DNA of 27,454 bases from Pseudomonadota bacterium (GTDB lineage Bacteria; Pseudomonadota; Gammaproteobacteria; Burkholderiales; Burkholderiaceae), in contig JAEZQX010000496.1 of assembly GCA_023441105.1 (NCBI GenBank), positions 1-27,454 of the forward strand, in the 5' to 3' direction. Shown here in pieces: positions 1 to 7,812 of this stretch (its first letter is position 1; the number at the start of each line of letters is the position of its first letter). Below the pieces are notes generated by a model, which worked only from the letters and a program-made list of their open reading frames with translations, did not search any database and was not told the DNA's origin. A program made the translations under genes and the position numbers.

Positions 1-458
1 CCGGTACCTGCCTGGGCGTCGTCGCGCTCGCCGGCGCCGTCCAGGGGGCTGGCCGCCAGGCGCGCGCTGGCCGCCCAGTTCGCGGACGCGAGCGACTGCC
101 AATGATCGATCGCCTCGTGGTCGGCAAGCCATTCGCCGCCGCCGCCGTAGATCCGCATGTCCGGCCCGAGCCTGGCGGCGAGATGCTCCGCCAGCCGGGC
201 GACGCCCTGCTGGCGGCTTTCGAACAGGTCGACCATCTCGCCGGTCATCGTCACCGCATGGCGCAGGTGAGCGCCGGGCGCAGGCGCCGACCAGCCGGCG
301 AGCGCGTCGTCGAGTACCGCATCCAGGTGATGGAGTCCCTGCCACAGGGCGCATGGCCACTGCCGCACCGCCTGCAGGCGCCCGTCGGCGACGAGCGCGG
401 CCTTGACATGGGCGCCGCCGATATCCCAGCCGATGATGGCGCGCGACTGCCCCGGCAT
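1..458 (-). CDS. H4MPT-linked C1-pathway hydantoinase/oxoprolinase-family protein (partial, MfnF-like)
   Basis: The reading frame is open from an ATG at 458 to the left edge, so only the first 152 residues are visible. Near the N terminus is GWDIGGAHVKAALV, a glycine-rich phosphate-binding motif of the sugar kinase/oxoprolinase (ASKHA) fold. A second conserved-looking stretch, TMTGEMVDLFESRQQG, follows around residues 68-83. Both fit the family annotated as H4MPT-linked C1 transfer pathway protein. From memory, the archaeal relative MfnF joins the aminomethylfuran to the tyramine part of methanofuran, so methylofuran synthesis is the likely role here (inference). The gene lies 20 bp downstream of the ATP-grasp gene on the same strand, probably in one operon. 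A TTG at 482-480 overlapping the upstream stop codon is an alternative start. No clear Shine-Dalgarno sequence precedes either start. The family call is good; the exact reaction is not proven. Confidence 0.8.
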   Translation of the reverse strand, partial: MPGQSRAIIGWDIGGAHVKAALVADGRLQAVRQWPCALWQGLHHLDAVLDDALAGWSAPAPGAHLRHAVTMTGEMVDLFESRQQGVARLAEHLAARLGPDMRIYGGGGEWLADHEAIDHWQSLASANWAASARLAASPLDGAGERDDAQAGT

Positions 459-478
459 TGCTGCGGCCGCCCGGTCGT

Positions 479-1465
479 TCAAGCCGCGCTTGCGGCGCGA
501 GCGGCCGAGATAACCGGCCAGGTGCGCAAATGCCGCGCCACGACTTCGCCGGCGAGGTTGCGATTCAATCGCGCGGAAAGCCCTTCGTAGGCACAGGTCA
601 GGCGCGGGTTGACCTCGATGACGACCGGCCCGCGGGCGGGATGCCAGACGAGGTCCACGCCGACGATGCCCGCCAGGCCTGGCAGCGCGCAGCAGATCCG
701 GCGTGCGATCGCCACCAGCTGGTCGCGTCGCTCGCCGGGTACCGGGCCGATGTCGACGCCGTCGAACGCCAGCCTGCCATCCTGGCCGACCTGGATGCGC
801 TGGCGATTGAGGCTCAGCACCTCGACGCGATCGGCACTGCACAACAGCGTGATGCTGAGCGGCTCGCCGTATACCCAGCGCTCCACGGTCGCCTGTTGGT
901 GGCGCCGCAGCCGTTCGTCGCGGTCGGCCAGCGCGCCGGCGAGGCTGCCATGGCGTCGCACCTCGCAAGCGCCGCAGCCGTCATCCGGCTTGACGACCCA
1001 GGCCCCGCCGTCGCTGCTGCTGTCGTCGCTGTCGCTGCCCCCGGGCGTGGCAACCCCGGCTGCTTGCAGGCAACGCCTCGTCGCGCGCTTGCTGGCGGCG
1101 AGCTCGATGGCCTCGCTGCTGCAGCCGAGCCATTGCCGGTCCGCCACCGCCCGCCGCAGGCAGGAGAGCAGTCCGCCGGTCTCGGGTGCGACCACCCAGA
1201 CCAGGTCGTGCCGGCGCGCCTCCTGGCGCAGGTATTCCGGCGGCGAACATTCGCGCGGCCGGCACGAGACATGGACGCCGGGCGGCAACCGCGGATCCGA
1301 GGTGCCGGCGACGGCACAGGTGACCGCGACATCCTCCAGCGACGCCAGGTCGGCTAACATGGCGTTGCGCATCGATCGCCCTTGCGATACCAGCGTGGCG
1401 TCGACGCAGACGGGGTCGGCGCTGGTAGTCTCGTAGACGAAAACCCGGATCTTCCTGTCCACCAT
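479..1465 (-). CDS. ATP-grasp ligase, probable glutamate ligase of methylofuran/H4MPT synthesis
   Basis: The 328-residue product has ATP-grasp features: a lysine in ASKRATRRCL (about residue 126), the nucleotide-binding strand WVVKPDDGCG (156-165), D271 in GVDLVW, and the metal-binding pair E284/N286 in VVIEVNPRLT. The N terminus (KIRVFVYETTS, then QGRSMRNAMLADL) resembles the MfnD-type tyramine-glutamate ligases of methanofuran synthesis. I infer that it adds glutamate to the methylofuran or H4MPT side chain. I chose the ATG at 1465 because the family-like sequence begins directly after it. An in-frame ATG at 1489 would add eight residues (MSTTGTIC) and would lie inside the divergent HisA-like gene. 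With the chosen start, the start codon shares bases with the start codon of the opposing gene. A serine/aspartate-rich insertion at about 144-153 is peculiar to this protein. The hydantoinase-family gene follows on the same strand. Confidence 0.8.
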   Translation of the reverse strand: MVDRKIRVFVYETTSADPVCVDATLVSQGRSMRNAMLADLASLEDVAVTCAVAGTSDPRLPPGVHVSCRPRECSPPEYLRQEARRHDLVWVVAPETGGLLSCLRRAVADRQWLGCSSEAIELAASKRATRRCLQAAGVATPGGSDSDDSSSDGGAWVVKPDDGCGACEVRRHGSLAGALADRDERLRRHQQATVERWVYGEPLSITLLCSADRVEVLSLNRQRIQVGQDGRLAFDGVDIGPVPGERRDQLVAIARRICCALPGLAGIVGVDLVWHPARGPVVIEVNPRLTCAYEGLSARLNRNLAGEVVARHLRTWPVISAARAASAA

Positions 1466-2177
1466 GCAGATTGTGCCAGTTGTCGACATCCTCGCAGGCC
1501 TGGCAGTCAGGGCGGTGCGAGGCGAGCGTTCGGCCTACCGGCCGCTCGAGTCGGCGCTGTGCCGCGGCAGCGATCCGGTGGTCGTGGCGCGCGCGCTGCT
1601 CGACGCCTGCGCCACCGAATGCCTCTACATCGCCGACCTGGACGGCCTTACCGGCCGCGGTCCGCAGACGGCGTTGCTGGCAAGCTTGCTGGCTGCCATC
1701 CCCGAGCTCGAGATCTGGCTCGACGCCGGCTTTTCATCGCCGGCCGCAGCCGCAGCCGTGCTGGACCTGCTGCCGGGAGGCAGCGCCCGCATCACGCCGG
1801 TGATCGCCTCCGAATCGCTGGCGCATGCCCAGGCCATCGGCGAGTTCACCGCCCGCTGGCCGCAGGCGCTGCTGTCGCTCGACCAGCGCAAGGGCGCGCC
1901 GCTCGGCGCCGCAGCCTGCTGGACCGAGAGCCGCGACTGGCCGCAGCGGGTGATCGTGATGACGCTGGACCGGGTCGGTTCCTTCGAAGGGCCGGACCTT
2001 GCCACCGTGGTCCAGGTGCGCGCGCGCGCGGGTGGCGAGCGGATGGTGATCGGCGCCGGCGGCGTGCGCAGCGTCGCGGACCTTGCTGCCGGTGCCCGGG
2101 CCGGCGCCGATGCCTGGCTGGTCGCATCGGCACTGCACGACGGGCGGATAGCACCCCGGCGCACCATCGACGGATAG
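1464..2177 (+). CDS. HisA-like TIM-barrel protein of the C1/H4MPT gene cluster
   Basis: The 237-residue protein is a phosphate-binding beta/alpha barrel of the HisA/HisF family. It begins like HisA (MQIVPVVDILAGLAVRAV), with the first catalytic-type aspartate at D8. A second aspartate lies in SLDQRKG (D140), and a phosphate-binding loop lies in GAGGVRS (197-203). It is unlikely to be the histidine enzyme: no other his gene is near, and its neighbours all serve one-carbon metabolism. HisA-like genes are commonly found with H4MPT pathway genes in methylotrophs, where a role in cofactor synthesis is suspected but, as far as I know, unproven. It heads the operon: the stop is 8 bp before fhcB. No good ribosome-binding site is visible, and its ATG overlaps the start codon of the divergent ATP-grasp gene. 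The family is secure; the substrate is unknown. Confidence 0.85.
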   Translation: MQIVPVVDILAGLAVRAVRGERSAYRPLESALCRGSDPVVVARALLDACATECLYIADLDGLTGRGPQTALLASLLAAIPELEIWLDAGFSSPAAAAAVLDLLPGGSARITPVIASESLAHAQAIGEFTARWPQALLSLDQRKGAPLGAAACWTESRDWPQRVIVMTLDRVGSFEGPDLATVVQVRARAGGERMVIGAGGVRSVADLAAGARAGADAWLVASALHDGRIAPRRTIDG

Positions 2178-2185
2178 CTGGTCGG

Positions 2186-3529
2186 ATGGACGACCCGACA
2201 TCGACCGCCCGCGACTGGATCGATCCTTTCTGCCCGCTGCTGAGCGATCGCATCGGCGTGCTGCCGGGCGATCCGCCCCGGCCGGGAAACCCGGCGGCCG
2301 GCCGAACCGCGCAGGCGCTCGCGAACTTCGCCGCTGCGAGCGTCGAGAACCTGCCGCAGGCCTGGATCGACGACGAGCCGGCGAGTCTCGACGACGCGGT
2401 GGCGCAGGCGGCGCGCCTCCTGGGCGAATGTCACCAGCCGCTGTTCGGCGGGCTCGGCACCGACGTCGCTGGCGCACGGGAGCTGACCCGGCTGGGCCTG
2501 AGCTGCGGCGCCATTCTCGACCACGCCCATGGCGAGGGCATGATGCAGGCGCTGCGGGCCCTGCAGGATCGCGGCGGCTTCAGCTGCACCCTGTCCGAAG
2601 TTCGCAGCCGTGCCGATCTCATCGTCTGCATCGGCGTCGATCCCGCCCAGGGCTCGCCGGATTTCTTCGCGCGCTGCGGCATCGGCGAAGCCGTCGGTGA
2701 AGCGCCCGGCGACGCTCCGGACCAGCGCGTCGTCGTCCTCCTGCGCGGCAGCGGGGCAACCGGCGCCGGCGCTGGCGAAGCGTGGCTGCGCGGGCGCGCC
2801 GGCGCGCAGGTCGAGGTGATGGATTGCGGCGACGCCGATCTGCACGTGCTGGTCGCCGAGCTGAATGCCGCCTTCCTGCAGCGACCGTTGCCGCGGGCCG
2901 GGCCGCACTGGCCTGCCTTGCAGGCGCTGGCGGCGCGGCTGCAGGCAGCGGACTATGCGGTCCTGGTTTACGCCCCGGGTGAACTACCGGGACGGCATGC
3001 AGCGCTGCTGGTGGAGGCGATCTCGCGAATCGCCAAGACGCTGAATCGCACGTCACGTGCCGGCTGCCTGGCCATCGGCAGCGCCGACGGCAGCGTTGCC
3101 GTCAACCAGGCGGCCACCTGGCTCACCGGGCTGCCGCTGCGCACGGCCTTGCATGCGCATGGCCTGGACCATGACCCGCATCGCCACGGCGCACGGCGGC
3201 TGCTCGAAGCCGGCGCGGTGGACGGGTTGCTGTGGGTGTCGAGCTTCTCGCCCGACCTGGTGCCGCCGGCAGCGGCCACGGCCGGCGACCGGTCGCTGCC
3301 GCTGGTGGTGCTGGGCCATCCGGCGATGGCGGCGGCGCTGCGCAGCGGCGAAGAACGCAGCCCTCGGGTCTTCATTCCGGTGTCCACCCCGGGTGTCAAT
3401 GCGCCCGGCCAGCTCTTCCGCAGCGACGGCGGCATCGCGCTGAACCTGAAGCCCTTCATGGCCACCGTGCTGCCGTCGGTGGCCGAGGTGGCGCTGAAGA
3501 TCCGCAGCCGACTGGAGTTGCAGCCGTGA
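2186..3529 (+). CDS. fhcB: Formyltransferase/hydrolase complex subunit B
   Basis: The 447-residue protein matches the bacterial homologue of formylmethanofuran dehydrogenase subunit B (FwdB/FmdB). The N-terminal motif is DPFCPLLSD (13-21). Later motifs include LFGGLGTDVAGARELTRLG, an LDHAHGEGMMQALRALQD stretch, and a C-terminal VFIPVSTPGVNAPGQLFRSD segment typical of the subunit. In archaea this subunit carries the tungsto- or molybdopterin redox site. In methylotrophic bacteria the Fhc complex does no redox chemistry: it hydrolyses the formyl group to formate, and FhcB serves as a structural partner. Consistent with that, the second cysteine of the archaeal N-terminal motif appears to be serine here (S20, a comparison from memory). 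Its last bases overlap the GTG start of fhcA, which implies translational coupling. The ATG at 2186 was chosen because it follows the HisA-like stop by 8 bp and precedes the conserved motif. Confidence 0.92.
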   Translation: MDDPTSTARDWIDPFCPLLSDRIGVLPGDPPRPGNPAAGRTAQALANFAAASVENLPQAWIDDEPASLDDAVAQAARLLGECHQPLFGGLGTDVAGARELTRLGLSCGAILDHAHGEGMMQALRALQDRGGFSCTLSEVRSRADLIVCIGVDPAQGSPDFFARCGIGEAVGEAPGDAPDQRVVVLLRGSGATGAGAGEAWLRGRAGAQVEVMDCGDADLHVLVAELNAAFLQRPLPRAGPHWPALQALAARLQAADYAVLVYAPGELPGRHAALLVEAISRIAKTLNRTSRAGCLAIGSADGSVAVNQAATWLTGLPLRTALHAHGLDHDPHRHGARRLLEAGAVDGLLWVSSFSPDLVPPAAATAGDRSLPLVVLGHPAMAAALRSGEERSPRVFIPVSTPGVNAPGQLFRSDGGIALNLKPFMATVLPSVAEVALKIRSRLELQP

Positions 3530-5271
3530 CCGCCGCGCGCGACAGCTTCATCCTGCGCGGCGGGCGCATCCACGATCCCGCCAACGGCATCGACGGCGCA
3601 GTGCGCGACCTGCATGTGCGCAACGGGCGGATCGTCGCCGCGGGTGCCGCCGACGACGACGGCGACCCCGGCGGGCCGGGGGATACTGCGGTCATCGACG
3701 CGAGCGGCATGGTGGTCATGGCCGGCGGCATCGACATGCACACCCATATCGGCGGCAGCAAGGCCAACCTGGCCCGCTCGCTGCTGCCCGAGCTCCACCG
3801 CGACCGCAGCGGGTCGGCGAACGAGGATCCATTCGCGGCGTCGGGCCAATCGGCCTGCCCGGTCTGCACCCCCGGTGCACTGGAGACCGGCTACCGCTAC
3901 GCCGAGCTCGGCTACACCACCGCGTTCGAGCCGGCGATGATGGCGTCCAATGCACGCCATGCCCACCTGGAGATGGGCGACATCCCGATCCTCGACCACG
4001 GTGCCTACGTGATGCTCGGCAACGACGACCTGCTGTTGCGCATGCTCGCCAGGGGCGCCGATTTCGAACGCATCCGCGACTACGTCGGCTGGACCGTCAA
4101 CGCGGCCAAGGCCATGGGCGTGAAGGTGGTCAATCCGGGCGGCATCTCGGCCTTCAAGTTCAACCAGCGCGCGCTCGATGTCGACGACCGCCACGTCCAC
4201 TACGGCATCACGCCGCGCCAGTTGCTGCAGACGCTGACGCGGGCACTCACCGAACTGGGAATTCCCCATCCGCTGCATGTCCATGCCAGCAACCTCGGCG
4301 TTCCCGGCAACATCGCCAGCACGCTCGCCACCATCGAGGCGGTCGAAGGGCTGCGGGCGCACCTGACCCACATCCAGTTCCACAGCTACGGCGCCGAGGG
4401 GTCGCGCAAGTTCTCGTCGGCGGCGCTCGAGCTTGCCGAAGCGATCAACGCGCGGCCGAACATCTCGATCGACGTCGGCCAGGTCGTCTTCGGGCAGACG
4501 GTGACGGCCTCGGGCGACACCATGTCGCAGGTACGCAATGCCGACCTCGCCAGCCCGCGCAAGTGGATCGGCGCCGACATCGAATGCGATGCCGGCTGCG
4601 GCATCGTGCCGTTCCGCTATCGCGAGCAGAGCTACGTCAATGCGCTGCAGTGGTCGATCGGTCTCGAGCTGTTCCTGCTGGTCAAGGACCCGTGGCGGAT
4701 GGCGCTCACCACCGACCATCCGAACGGCGGCCCCTTCACCAGCTATCCGCACCTGATCCGCCTGCTGATGGACAAGGCGTTCCGCGACCAGCAACTCGCG
4801 ACGCTGCATCCGGACGTGGCCGCGACCAGCCGACTGCGCGAGATCGGCCGCGAGTACAGCCTGCAGGAAGTGGCGATCCTGACGCGCGCGGGCCCGGCCC
4901 GCTTGCTGGGGCTCGGTGACCGCGGCCAGCTCGGCCCGGGGGCCGCGGCGGACATCGCCGTCTATAGCGACCAGCCGGATCGCGAGGCGATGTTCCGCAC
5001 GCCGGAGTACGTCTTCAAGGACGGGGTGATGGTTGCGCGCCAGGGCCGCATCGTCGCGCAACCGGTCGGCGGGGTGCATTTCGTGGCGCCGGAGTACGAC
5101 CGCGCCATCGAGCGCCACGTCGCCGATCATGCCGGCCGCTACCTGACGGTCGCCGCCGCCGACAGCGTGATCGGCCATGACGAGCTGTGCAACTGCTGCC
5201 GCGGCGGTCGCTTGATGCTCACGGCGCTGCTGGGGCAGGGCGGGGCAGGCGACGGCGCCGGGAGCGACTGA
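3526..5271 (+). CDS. fhcA: Formyltransferase/hydrolase complex subunit A (amidohydrolase)
   Basis: The 581-residue protein is an amidohydrolase-superfamily subunit that hydrolyses formyl-methylofuran to formate and free cofactor. Metal-binding features are visible in order: GGIDMHTHIGG (H72, H74), K200 in AKAMGVKVVNPGG as the probable carboxylated lysine, H251/H253 in PLHVHASNLGVPGN, H282/H286 in THIQFHSYG, and D397 in LTTDHPNGGPFTSYP. These are characteristic of the FmdA/FwdA/FhcA group rather than hydantoinases in general. The C terminus carries a cysteine cluster (C555, C557, C558) whose function I do not know. Translation starts at a GTG (3526) that overlaps the fhcB TGA by two bases (GTGA). 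The stop is one base before the fhcD TTG. It forms the cytoplasmic Fhc complex with the products of fhcB, fhcD and fhcC. Confidence 0.95.
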   Translation: MTAARDSFILRGGRIHDPANGIDGAVRDLHVRNGRIVAAGAADDDGDPGGPGDTAVIDASGMVVMAGGIDMHTHIGGSKANLARSLLPELHRDRSGSANEDPFAASGQSACPVCTPGALETGYRYAELGYTTAFEPAMMASNARHAHLEMGDIPILDHGAYVMLGNDDLLLRMLARGADFERIRDYVGWTVNAAKAMGVKVVNPGGISAFKFNQRALDVDDRHVHYGITPRQLLQTLTRALTELGIPHPLHVHASNLGVPGNIASTLATIEAVEGLRAHLTHIQFHSYGAEGSRKFSSAALELAEAINARPNISIDVGQVVFGQTVTASGDTMSQVRNADLASPRKWIGADIECDAGCGIVPFRYREQSYVNALQWSIGLELFLLVKDPWRMALTTDHPNGGPFTSYPHLIRLLMDKAFRDQQLATLHPDVAATSRLREIGREYSLQEVAILTRAGPARLLGLGDRGQLGPGAAADIAVYSDQPDREAMFRTPEYVFKDGVMVARQGRIVAQPVGGVHFVAPEYDRAIERHVADHAGRYLTVAAADSVIGHDELCNCCRGGRLMLTALLGQGGAGDGAGSD

Positions 5272-5272
5272 G

Positions 5273-6193
5273 TTGGCGGCCCTCGAGTTGAATGGCGTGG
5301 TGATCGACGACACCTTCGCCGAAGCGTTCCCGATGAAGGCGACCCGCCTGGTCATCACCGCGCACACCGAGGCCTGGGCGGAGCATGCGGCCCAGTCGCT
5401 CACCGGCTTCGCCACTTCGGTCATCGCCTGCGGCTGCGAAGCCGGGATCGAGCGCAGGCTCGGCCATGCCGAAACGCCGGACGGCAGGCCGGGTGTTGCG
5501 GTGCTGGTCTTCGCGATGTCCGGCAAGGACCTGGCCAAGCAGGTGGAGCGGCGGGTCGGCCAATGCGTGCTGACCTGCCCGACCACCGCGGTCTTCGCCG
5601 GCATCGACGACGGCGAACCGATCGCGCTCGGGCGCAACCTGCGCTTCTTCGGCGACGGTTGGCAGATGTCCAAGCTGCTCGGCAGCCGGCGCTTCTGGCG
5701 CATTCCGGTAATGGACGGCGAGTTCGTGTGCGAGGAGACCACCGGCGTCGTCAAGTGCGTCGGCGGCGGCAACCTGCTGCTGCTGGCGAGGGACACCGAC
5801 GCCGCGCTGCTGGCGGCGCAGACGGCGGTGGCTGCGATGCGCCGGCTGCCGAACGTGATCATGCCGTTCCCCGGTGGCGTGGTGCGGTCGGGCTCCAAGA
5901 TCGGCTCCAAGTACGGCAAGTACAACCCCTCGACCAACGACGCGTTCTCGCCCGCGCTCGAGCCACTGGTGCCGAGCCAGCTGACGGCCGACCTCCGCTG
6001 CGTGCTGGAGATCGTCATCGACGGCTTGAGCGAGGCCGACGTCGCCCAGGCGATGCGCGACGGCATCGCCAGTGTCGTCGAGCTGGGCGGCGAGCGAGGC
6101 GCCGCGCGGATCTCGGCGGGCAACTACGGCGGCAAGCTCGGGCCGTTCCATTTCCGCCTGCACGAGCTGGCGACCGACGGAGGGGCGCGATGA
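5273..6193 (+). CDS. fhcD: Formylmethanofuran:H4MPT formyltransferase, Fhc complex subunit D
   Basis: The 306-residue protein matches Ftr/FhcD, which moves the formyl group from formyl-H4MPT to methylofuran. The N terminus NGVVIDDTFAEAFPMKATRL is diagnostic. Further family stretches include FATSVIACGCEAGIE, GGWQM-like FFGDGWQMSKLLGSRRFWRI, MDGEFVCEE, SGSKIGSKYGKY and GNYGGKLGPFHF at the C terminus. The start is a TTG at 5273: a GGGAG ribosome-binding site lies at 5260-5264, 8 bp upstream, and no ATG precedes the conserved N terminus. The gene sits 1 bp after fhcA and overlaps fhcC (ATGA at 6190-6193), so the four fhc genes look strictly co-translated. Length is normal for the family (about 300 residues). 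Confidence 0.95.
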   Translation: MAALELNGVVIDDTFAEAFPMKATRLVITAHTEAWAEHAAQSLTGFATSVIACGCEAGIERRLGHAETPDGRPGVAVLVFAMSGKDLAKQVERRVGQCVLTCPTTAVFAGIDDGEPIALGRNLRFFGDGWQMSKLLGSRRFWRIPVMDGEFVCEETTGVVKCVGGGNLLLLARDTDAALLAAQTAVAAMRRLPNVIMPFPGGVVRSGSKIGSKYGKYNPSTNDAFSPALEPLVPSQLTADLRCVLEIVIDGLSEADVAQAMRDGIASVVELGGERGAARISAGNYGGKLGPFHFRLHELATDGGAR

Positions 6194-7014
6194 ACGCCTT
6201 GCGGCTGCGGCTGCGCCAGCCTGCCGGCGGCATCCGGGTGGATCTCGGCAGGGCGACCCCGGCCGCGCTGTGCCCGCTGGACGAGCACGCCGTCGCCGCC
6301 TTCGAGGTGACGCGCGGCAACCGCCGGATCACCATCGGCGAGCTCTTCGACGTGGCCGTCGAGGGACGCGACGCGGCGGTGCCGACCCTGGTGCTCGAAG
6401 GCGACCTGCGCAGCGTCGACCGCATCGGCTGGCGCATGGCCGAAGGCGTGCTGTCGGTGCAGGGCGATGTCGGCGACCTGGCGGGCTGCGGCATGATCGG
6501 CGGGGACCTGTCGATCAGCGGCAGCGCCGGCGACTTCGCCGCGGCGGAGATGGCAGGCGGCTGCCTGCGGATCGGCGTCGACTGCGGCGACTTCGCGGCC
6601 GCATCGCTGCCCGGCAGCATGGATGGCATGCGCGGCGGGCTGCTCGTGGTCCGTGGCAATGCCGGCGAGCGGCTTGCCGACCGCATGCGCCGCGGCACCG
6701 TGCTGGTGTTCGGCAATGCCGGCGACTTCGCGGCGTCGCGGATGGTGGCCGGCACCCTGGCCATCGCCGGCGCCTGCGGCGAACATCTTGCCTACGGCAT
6801 GCGCCGCGGCACGGTCGTGCTCGCCGGCGAGAAGCCGCGGGTGGCGTCGACGTTCGCCGCCACCGGGCACGACATTCGCGTCTACTGGTCGCTGCTGCGC
6901 CGGCATCTTGCCGACGGCGGCGGCATCTTCGCCCGGTTGCCGCTGGCGCCGCCGCTGCGCTTCGTCGGCGACCTGGCGGCGGACGGCAAGGGAGAGGTGC
7001 TCTGGTTCGACTGA
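6190..7014 (+). CDS. fhcC: Formyltransferase/hydrolase complex subunit C
   Basis: The 274-residue protein matches FwdC/FhcC. It consists mainly of repeated glycine-rich turns that form a right-handed beta-helix like the C-terminal domain of glutamate synthase. Repeats of the kind GDVGDLAGCGMIGGDLSISG, GSAGDFAAAEMAGG, GDFAAASL and GNAGERLADRMRRGTVLVFG run from about residue 78 to 215. The role is structural: it helps hold the FhcA and FhcD active sites in the complex. The ATG at 6190 overlaps the TGA of fhcD. The stop at 7014 is followed by 46 bp before the HAD gene, which could still be in the same transcript. Nothing is truncated. Confidence 0.93.
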   Translation: MNALRLRLRQPAGGIRVDLGRATPAALCPLDEHAVAAFEVTRGNRRITIGELFDVAVEGRDAAVPTLVLEGDLRSVDRIGWRMAEGVLSVQGDVGDLAGCGMIGGDLSISGSAGDFAAAEMAGGCLRIGVDCGDFAAASLPGSMDGMRGGLLVVRGNAGERLADRMRRGTVLVFGNAGDFAASRMVAGTLAIAGACGEHLAYGMRRGTVVLAGEKPRVASTFAATGHDIRVYWSLLRRHLADGGGIFARLPLAPPLRFVGDLAADGKGEVLWFD

Positions 7015-7060
7015 TCCTTCATCCCGTCGCCACCGCCACTCATTCGCTGGCCTTACCTGC

Positions 7061-7768
7061 ATGAACCTCGTCCTTTTCGATCTCGACCACACGCTGATTC
7101 CCTTCGACAGCAACTCCGCCTGGATGGAGTACCTGGTACGCGTCGGGGCCACCGACGCCGAAGCCGCCGCCGCGCAGAACCGGCGCTTCGCGCGCGACTA
7201 CGTCGCCGGTACCTTCGATCCTCATGCTTATCACCGCTTTACCGCGGGGCTGCTGGCGCCGCATGCGCGCGACGTGCTGGAAGCATGGCGCGAGGGCTTC
7301 GGCGGCGAGATGCGGGCGCGCGCCGAACGCGAGCTGTCTGCCAGCCGCGAGCTGGTGCAAGGCCATCGCGACGCGGGCGATCTCTGCTGCATCGTCACCA
7401 CCACCAACCGCTTCCTGGCGCAGGTCTACGCCGGCATCTTCGGCATCGAGCACCTGGTGGCCACCGAGGCCGCCACCCGTGACGGCTCGCCGACGGGGAT
7501 GTTCACCGGCGAGGTGGAGGGCGATCCCTGCTTCGGGGCGTGCAAGGTCGAGCACGTGCAGCGCTGGCTGAAAGCCACCGGCAGGCGTCGCGAGGACTTC
7601 GAGCGGACGATCTTCTACAGCGACTCGCGCAACGACCTGCCGCTGCTGGAATGGGCGGACGAGGCGATTGCGGTCGACCCCGACGAGGTGCTGCGCGCGG
7701 AAGCATTGCAGCGCGGCTGGCGCATCTTGACACTCAACGGAACGCCGGGCCGCCCCAAGTTCCGTTGA
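7061..7768 (+). CDS. HAD-superfamily (subfamily IB, SerB-like) phosphatase
   Basis: The 235-residue protein shows all four HAD phosphatase motifs: FDLDHT with nucleophile D7 and D9, TTTN (113-116) as motif II, K162 in ACKVEHV as motif III, and YSDSRNDLPLL (D188, D192) as motif IV. The helical cap between motifs I and II fits the IB group that includes phosphoserine phosphatase and related small-molecule phosphatases. The start at ATG 7061 is supported because motif I begins at residue 7. It lies 46 bp downstream of fhcC on the same strand and ends the operon, just before a GC-rich hairpin. The substrate cannot be read from the sequence. Given the neighbours, a dephosphorylation step in methylofuran or H4MPT synthesis is possible, but general metabolism is equally so. 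Confidence 0.85.
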   Translation: MNLVLFDLDHTLIPFDSNSAWMEYLVRVGATDAEAAAAQNRRFARDYVAGTFDPHAYHRFTAGLLAPHARDVLEAWREGFGGEMRARAERELSASRELVQGHRDAGDLCCIVTTTNRFLAQVYAGIFGIEHLVATEAATRDGSPTGMFTGEVEGDPCFGACKVEHVQRWLKATGRRREDFERTIFYSDSRNDLPLLEWADEAIAVDPDEVLRAEALQRGWRILTLNGTPGRPKFR

Positions 7769-7809
7769 CCCCCGCGGGGGGCGGGCCGGGCGCAGCCCGG
7801 CCCTGGGGG
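7769..7809. terminator. GC-rich hairpin between convergent genes, possible bidirectional terminator
   Basis: A perfect 9-bp stem, GGGCCGGGC (7783-7791) with GCCCGGCCC (7795-7803), has a 3-base loop. Just upstream is a 12-bp palindrome of five C, GC and five G (7769-7780), and five G at 7805-7809 could pair with the same C run. The element fills the space between the HAD stop (7768) and the TonB receptor stop (7813) read from the other side. There is no T-run, so intrinsic termination is plausible but not certain. Confidence 0.5.
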
Positions 7810-7812
7810 CGC

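Noticed and set aside
1464..2177. Histidine biosynthesis hisA
   Set aside because: The sequence is HisA-like, but it is embedded in a C1 operon with no other his genes, so the histidine role is unlikely.
2968..6123. A minus-strand open frame of more than 1000 codons opposite fhcB, fhcA and fhcD
   Set aside because: The plus strand encodes well-recognised Fhc subunits there. The minus frame is rich in R, A, H and D with no family features, as expected from GC-rich codon bias.
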